This document shows positions 58,279 through 64,000 of a stretch of DNA of 64,000 nucleotides, in pieces. The stretch covers positions 49,832,183-49,896,182 of the forward strand of contig BRKX01000011.1 of the NCBI GenBank assembly GCA_026008535.1. The letters run 5' to 3'. The position numbers and the translations under genes were made by a program. How positions within the stretch are numbered: position 1 is the first letter of the stretch; each line of letters opens with the position of its first letter. Origin of the DNA: Perilla frutescens (taxonomy: Eukaryota > Streptophyta > Magnoliopsida > Lamiales > Lamiaceae). The notes under the pieces are model-generated. The model saw only the letters and a list, made by a program, of their open reading frames with translations. It was not told the DNA's origin and searched no databases.

Positions 58279-59634
58279 TGATAAATATGGCTTTTGTATG
58301 CATTTAGGTGTGTATTTGGATGGTATTTAAATATTAATGCATGCTTAAGTTGGTGTTTTGGTTGTTGTTTCGGCTTTTCCCGTGCGTTTTCACATTTTTC
58401 TATCTTTATTGAAGTTTGAGCTAAAAAGGAGGATACTTTTAAGATCCAATTCAATTAGGAGATAAGATATAAAGATAGAGGGTCAACTTGGGGTCATTCT
58501 GCAACTTGAATCGGGTCAATCGAATAAAAAATAAGCGAGAACGAAGCAAAATAGTGGAGGGTGCCGAAAGTTACCGAAAACCGCCGACTGGCGGTTATCT
58601 CCAGCGGAATCTGCCGATCCAGCCACCGATCGCGGGTCTTAACTTCTGGGTCGGCGGTTTGTCTGATTTTTGTCTTCGGATCCGTTTTCGGCCCACGAAC
58701 TCACCTTTTGGGCCGAGTCTTTGATACTTAGTATAGATAGGACTGCTATGGATGAAATTTACACACATTATTCATTATTTTAGAGTTCTCTTTTTACTTT
58801 TTAGTCGAGATACACCTATGAAATTCAACTTTGAAGATTGAATTTTTATGCAACGAATTTCTCTACGGTTTTTCTAACCTTTGTTATTTAATTATGTTTC
58901 TTTATTCTTTCTCTCTTTTAGATTTCATTATGTGTGAGTAGTTCGTATAATTAATTCTAGGATTTGTAGCATGTATGGAATTATGTATTGATTTAATTCT
59001 TCATCAATTTTCCTTCCAATTATATTGTTCAAATATTCAAGTTTAGATTTCTCATGCATGATTAAGGTCATAGTCATTGTATGCTAGCTAATTAATTTGA
59101 GTCCTGGCGGAGATAATTAATTAGTGAGATTAATTGAATGATTTGATACACGTACTTGTGATCTGTAGGAGGTTTTAAATCTGTTGATCCATCGGGAGTT
59201 AACAATTAATCTAGAGATGAAAGTAATAGATAATTATTAATCTACTTTTACCTTGAGACTTGGCGAAGATAGGTAAGTAGAATTCTGATCCTCCACCGAT
59301 AATTGGATTAAATTGGAAGTTGATGGAATTACATTAATATATGATGGATTCATGTGTATGCATTCTCCAGGATTAATTATTTTATGTATTTGATAGTTTA
59401 CATTTTTAAGTTCGTTCGATTTGCATTTGATTTCATAATTGATTTTAGTAATTTAAGTTTGAATTTGTGTCTAATATTAGTTAACCTAAAAATAGGTAAC
59501 CTAGAAAATAGAAAGTTGTTAGCTTAGTACTGTGTGGTCAATAATTCAGTCTCTGTGGATATAATACTCGATTCACTTGCTATATTATATGATTTGTGTT
59601 AATTGCACTTAATTGCATAATAAATAGTGCATCA

Positions 59635-59830
59635 ACTATATCGGTTCATATATATGGATGCGTTTTCGTAAGTTCATTTTGGATCCGTGTGGGTTCAAAT
59701 GCAACATACATTTTATGTTACCTGTGCGAGTAATATACTACGATATCTAAGTATACGAACTATACTAACATTATATATATATATATATATAAAGAGTGGT
59801 TCCAGAGAGAACTAACTTTGATGTGCGAAC
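59635..59830. repeat. Downstream-flank copy 2 of the large duplication
   Basis: Matches 44839-45046 from ACTATATCGG to GATGTGCGAAC, with a shorter (TA)n tract (59773-59792). Beyond 59830 it continues TAAGAATTACCC into unique sequence, so this copy probably keeps the original junction. Confidence 0.88.
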
Positions 59831-61340
59831 TAAGAATTACCCTTCAATTTTAAGATTGGATGGCCTAGATTTGGTCAAAAAAATATGGTGACATTATAGT
59901 GAATAAAAGTAACATAAGAAAAACGCGGTGGCATATTTGTAATTTTGTCAATGCATGTAATGATAAAAAAAAAAAAAAAGACTTCCAGAACACATGCTAA
60001 CATAGACACAGTCATATACTAACGAAGATAGACAAAATCATATGCTAACAGTAGCAAGACGATGCTAAACAGAGCTTACTTTTTTAAAGACTTATTTAAA
60101 TAAATGAGATAAATTTTAAGTAATTATAGTATCCTGTAAACTAGCTTTAATGCAGTACACTGCCTATTTAGAGTATATATTATATTTAATTATTATTACA
60201 TTATATTTATGTTAGCGTATGATAATGCTAATATTATAATATGACAATGTTATTATAAGCATTGATAATGCTAACATTATCATTGCTAATGCTAACGCTA
60301 TAAGACTGCACTACACTGTTATATGCATTACGAAAAATATCCAACTTTGAATGCAAAACTGTTTTTATTAGTAAATAATTAAATGACGAATTTTATATTG
60401 TTGGAAAACTATTCAACTCTAGTTTTCATAAAAATATAAATTTCAAAAAAATATTAACCGTGGTCGAATCTATATGGATTTGATTGAAGGTTGCCGGTTA
60501 CATGTGACTATATTTCATATTTGACTTCAATGCATATTACAATGTTCCATGAGCATTATAGAATATCTTCCTTTAGCTACCACCACTGCACGAGTTTAGA
60601 ACATATCTCATTGTCATTATAATGAATGTTATATTATTAATATAATACAAACACTAATTATCTTTATAGAACGTTTTAAGCCATGTTAACATAACTGAAT
60701 GACACTACTAACTAATCAATTAACAATGCTAACATAATTGTTTAGGCTAATGATTCATGGTTTTTCTACAAATTTAATGCATAATTTTTTTATTTTATTT
60801 TTTTGTTATGCTAACAAAACCAAATGATACTGCTAACTTATGAATCAATGATACTATCAGTGTTGTTCATGCTAATAATTCATATGTTTCTATAAATTAC
60901 TGTATAAAATATTTTATGTCGTATTAGCATAACTAAATGATACTGCTAATCAAATAATAATGCTAACGTATCGATTTATGTTAATGGTTCACATTTTTTA
61001 TAACATTACTATATAAATTATGCTAAAGAATACAATCACATTGCTAACTTATCAATTAATAATGCCAACATATCTTTTTATCCTAATGGTTCATATTTTC
61101 TATAAGCTTACTATATAAACCGTGCTAAAGAAAATAATAACACTATTAACTTATCAATTGACGAAGCAACATGGTTGTTTATGCTAATTGTGTTTACGAC
61201 CAAAGAAATAGAGAGAAAAATAGAGAAAAAAAGAGACAGAGAAACATATTATAAATGCTAACAAAACATTATCATAATGTTAACATAAACATTATATAAT
61301 GTTAACAAAACTTGAATTTTGCGGTAATTAATATATGACA
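59793..61340. repeat. TA-bounded repeat with degenerate ATGCTAAC units
   Basis: After a TA tract the sequence begins AAAGAGTGGTTCCAGAGAGA and GATGTGCGAACTAAGAATTA, like the start of a common plant element targeting TA repeats. From 59990 to 61320 the motif ATGCTAAC/ATGCTAATG recurs dozens of times at irregular 15-60 bp spacing, in an otherwise featureless AT-rich stretch. No ORF and no clear second end are seen. Confidence 0.5.
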
Positions 61341-61890
61341 CTCAAGTTAACCATCTTTAAAAGTTTCCGCAACTCTTTCTGCTCTTGCCTCTCTCTAAAC
61401 TCATATCAAGTGATAGAATGGAAGCAATTGTGGCTAGAGATGGCGTAGGCTCCACCATCAAGGTTATGTTGCAAAATAAGCTATCATTTTTCGTGGAAGA
61501 GATTGGTCTCAACTGAATTTTCAGAAGGACTCGTAAAATCTAAATCGACGACGTTTTCTCCTTCATTCAGTCTATCAATAATACAAAACATCAACTTGAT
61601 GATACTTCTAACTAATCACCTAACTATGTTGCTAACATAGTTGTTTATGCTAATGGTTCCAAAATCTTGAGTATCAATATCTTCAAGATTATGATAATAA
61701 TCTTGGGAAACAGAGAAACTTTGAGGATTTGAGAAAAAAATTACTTAGATTTAGTTTTAATTGGATCCATTAAAAAATTGAGAAAGATGGAATTTTAGTA
61801 ATGAAAATGGATGAAATAAGAAATAAAAAGGAGATGATTTTTGTTTGTGGAAAAAAATAGCAAATGAGATCTCTATTTATAGAGGAAAAA
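61340..61890. other. Unassigned sequence before the 69-bp array
   Basis: No supported gene. A short GC-richer part at 61370-61560 has no long ORF. Some ATGCTAATGG-like text continues to about 61650. Confidence 0.45.
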
Positions 61891-62106
61891 ATTGACATGG
61901 ATTGTGTTTTTGAGGAATGTCTGAGATTTATTATTTTTGTGATGAATGGTGGAGATCAAATTGACATGGATTGTATTTTTTATGAATGACTAAGATTTAT
62001 TACTTTTGTGATGAATGGTGGAGATCAAATTGACATGGATTGTGCTTTTGATGAATGACTGAGATTTATTACTTTTGTGATGAATGGTGGAGATCAAATT
62101 GACATG
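61891..62106. repeat. 69-bp tandem repeat, three copies
   Basis: ATTGACATGGATTGT begins at 61891, 61960 and 62029, with a fourth partial start at 62098. The spacing is exactly 69 bp, and each unit contains TTTGTGATGAATGGTGGAGA. Copies differ at few positions, so the array is fairly young. Confidence 0.9.
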
Positions 62107-62109
62107 GAT

Positions 62110-63535
62110 TTATGATTTGGATATATAGAAAACTAGAGAAAAAAATAGATAATTTTTAATGTGGGTTGAAATATAGCAAAATTGATGTCTATTTATAGAG
62201 AATGAAAAAAATATTAATTTTGGTATATTTTTTATTTATTTTTATTATATTATATAAAAGATATATCAAGTTTATCTATATATCTAAATAAAATTAATTG
62301 AACAATAGATGGAGACACCACTTCCCATTGGCCAAAATGATAATTGGGTGGATACCGACCATCATCACGTGATGGGTGCTAGTCGACAGAATAAGATCCT
62401 CTGTTATCATTCTTATTCCATTTGGTGTTTGCATATTTTTATTTTTATTTTTTTTTAAAAATTAATATAGTTGGGGATGAATAAATCATAAATAAAAAAT
62501 TTTAAATTAAATGAAATCATAATAAATTAAAAAAAAAGGCTTGAAACAACAAATGTAATAAGAAATGCAATAGGTGATCTAGTGTGATGATTGACCGCCT
62601 TTAGAATTTTAGTCCTTTTTTTATATTATTTATTTTTTCTTTTTAGCTGACGTGGAGGTCGATCTCCCCCCACGCGGTCGATCGCCTGTAATTGTGGTAT
62701 TAGCTTTCTTTAAAAGTGGTTATTTTTATTATTATTTTATATTTTTAAAGTAAGCTCTCTCTATAACAAGCTTGCTTATATATATTTTCTCTTCTTCGAT
62801 CAATTGTTAATCAAGCCAAATCTAAGGTTGCAGACAGGAATTGATAAAAAAGGGAAGATGAAGAAGAAGAAGAAATGATTTGTAAAATATTGGTAAATCA
62901 TGTCACTACTTTTTACATAATATTAGTTCATCACATCTTTTTTTTTTGTATGTATTTTTTTATGCTTTTTAATTCAGTTAGTATTGTTATGAATTGTGAT
63001 TCATTCTTGCATATTGGTTCTGGGAAAGAAAAGGAATGGAAAATATAACAGTAGATGTTGGGGCATCTATTAACCATATTCGACATGTTAATTATCAATC
63101 AAAAGTTTCATCCTGATTTAACATTCTACATTGATTCTTATAGAAAAATCTCTCTTTTTTTATTATTATTAATGTTTGATCTTAACTTGCACATTTTTCT
63201 TCTTCAAATTAATCATGTGCTAAATCAGCTCATATTTTGCCTGTTTGATTTGCCGAAATGTTATGTGTTTTCAATGTTTTGTTGATATGCTCATGAAGCC
63301 ATGCCTAGCAATGAAGAACTAAATCCGAAGTTGCAATTAAATGATCCAGTCACACATCTAAGAGTGAAATAATTACAAGGTTATTTTCAAGCCTATATAC
63401 GTAAGAAGCTCGAAGAGGAAGTCGTCCAAGGCAGCCCGATGTTGGTCACGTTACTAACACTTGAAGATGGAGATTAAGACATGAAGAACAATACATGAAG
63501 AGAAGATAAAGAAGTGCACGTGTACATGTGTATGG
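62110..63535. other. AT-rich intergenic sequence, one small leader-like patch
   Basis: 62640-62690 is GC-richer (GTCGATC...CGGTCGATCGCC). 62755-62880 resembles a plant leader (TATATATATTTTCTCTTCTTC, then ATGAAGAAGAAG and a stop after six codons). The downstream ATG at 63301 opens a 22-codon ORF (MPSNEELNPKLQLN). None of this supports a confident gene; a non-coding transcript is possible. Confidence 0.35.
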
Positions 63536-63539
63536 GTGA

Positions 63540-64000
63540 CGTTCATGGCGTGTATGTGAGGAGTGAAGAAATAGGCCCTTAATAATTTAATTAAGGGGAT
63601 TGATTAATTAGACTATAGTATTATTTTAGACTATAGTATTTATTTAATTTGGATCAAATTTTATTTATTTTACTTATGTAATTTTCGGTCTTTATTTAGA
63701 TTAGGTTGACTAGAATTTTAGTTAAGGTAATTTCCTACGTTAAATAGAATTCTAGTTTAGGTAGTTTCTTAGTCAAGTTTTATCTCTTTTAAGCTTATGA
63801 TTTTCGGCCCCCTTATACTTATAAATAAGGGATCCATGTCACATTTATTCTTTAGACATTATTTGATTATTAAAGCATTTTGCAATTCAATTTTGTCTCC
63901 CCCAATTGGTTCGAACATTACCACTCTTAGAGGTTAGCATCTTTAAGTTTTATGAAGGGCTTCGTTCTAGTTCCATTCCAGATCTAGGGTCGTTTCGTAG
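63540..64000 (+). promoter_or_regulatory. LTR-like promoter at the window edge
   Basis: CCTTATACTTATAAATAAGG (about 63811-63830) is a strong TATA context. It is followed by a T-rich leader, ATTTTGTCTCCCCCAATTGG, and ends inside GATCTAGGGTCGTTTCGTAG at the window end. The region upstream repeats TAGTTTAGGTA/AGTTAAGGTA motifs. This resembles the promoter and R-U5 of a plant LTR element, but the rest lies outside the window. Confidence 0.35.

Larger units (their letters stand above)
54516..59634 (+). mobile_element. Ty3/gypsy-type LTR element without pol (non-autonomous), 5' end truncated
   Basis: A 5' LTR (54516-55796, lacking its first 65 bp), a 2,482-bp internal region and a full 3' LTR (58279-59634). 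The primer site TGGCGCTATTGACGGGGA (55803-55820) resembles the site used by Athila/Tat-type gypsy elements. A polypurine tract AGTTTGGGAGA precedes the 3' LTR. The interior also has GCACTGGATGGGAGGTAACC (about 56808-56827), a phrase common between pol and the 3' untranslated part of such elements. No protease, reverse transcriptase or integrase domain is present. The downstream 5-bp flank is ACTAT, the same as around the solo LTR at 43461. Confidence 0.85.

Noticed and set aside
1..64000. CRISPR arrays, operons or bacterial-type defence systems
   Set aside because: The sequence is plant nuclear DNA. The short regular repeats present are minisatellites and transposon subterminal arrays without unique spacers.

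Overview
The window is nuclear DNA of a flowering plant, almost certainly a eudicot. It is AT-rich, its genes are interrupted by GT-AG introns, and it holds a GRAS transcription factor, a GASA peptide gene and plant-type transposable elements of nearly every order. A Lamiales-type asterid would fit, but that is only an impression. Intact genes occupy roughly 4 kb of 64 kb; most of the rest is transposon, often nested.

Layout. Bases 1-3500 are a genic island: an intact SCARECROW-LIKE 3 (SCL3) gene converging on a four-exon GASA/snakin peptide gene. Bases 4741-12733 hold DNA transposons: a decayed hAT element with 8-bp target duplications, a 3.97-kb Mutator-like element with a perfect 9-bp target duplication that appears to carry host gene pieces (Pack-MULE-like), a 0.9-kb fold-back element and small MITEs. 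Bases 13568-20000 are nested elements: a tRNA-derived SINE split inside its A box by a solo LTR, a Stowaway-like MITE split by a MULE-type MITE, and a 3-kb Harbinger-like element enclosing an LTR-like promoter that is itself split by a CACTA element. Bases 22162-31855 hold a second CACTA element and two large solo LTRs with perfect 5-bp target duplications, one inside a Stowaway-like MITE.

Bases 34300-41800 form a second, weaker genic stretch. It has a promoter-like leader with a 70-codon ORF, two correctly spliced exons of a FRA10AC1-like gene without the rest of that gene, and a five-exon papain-like cysteine protease gene. The protease keeps its catalytic residues but lacks a signal peptide, a propeptide and the usual disulfide cysteines.

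Bases 43461-59830 are a rearranged retrotransposon cluster. A solo LTR and its downstream flank are repeated about 14.8 kb away at the end of a pol-less Ty3/gypsy-type element. Between the copies sits a decayed minus-strand Ty1/copia element with gag, pol and an extra env-position ORF; its gag is interrupted by a 508-bp transposon carrying a pol III-like tRNA relic. One junction lies on 5 bp of microhomology. Bases 59840-64000 are AT-rich repeats, ending in an LTR-like promoter cut by the window edge.

SCL3 and GASA both belong to gibberellin biology. No larger cooperative gene system is visible. The most unusual items are the stripped-down cysteine protease, the gene-carrying MULE and the microhomology-joined duplication.
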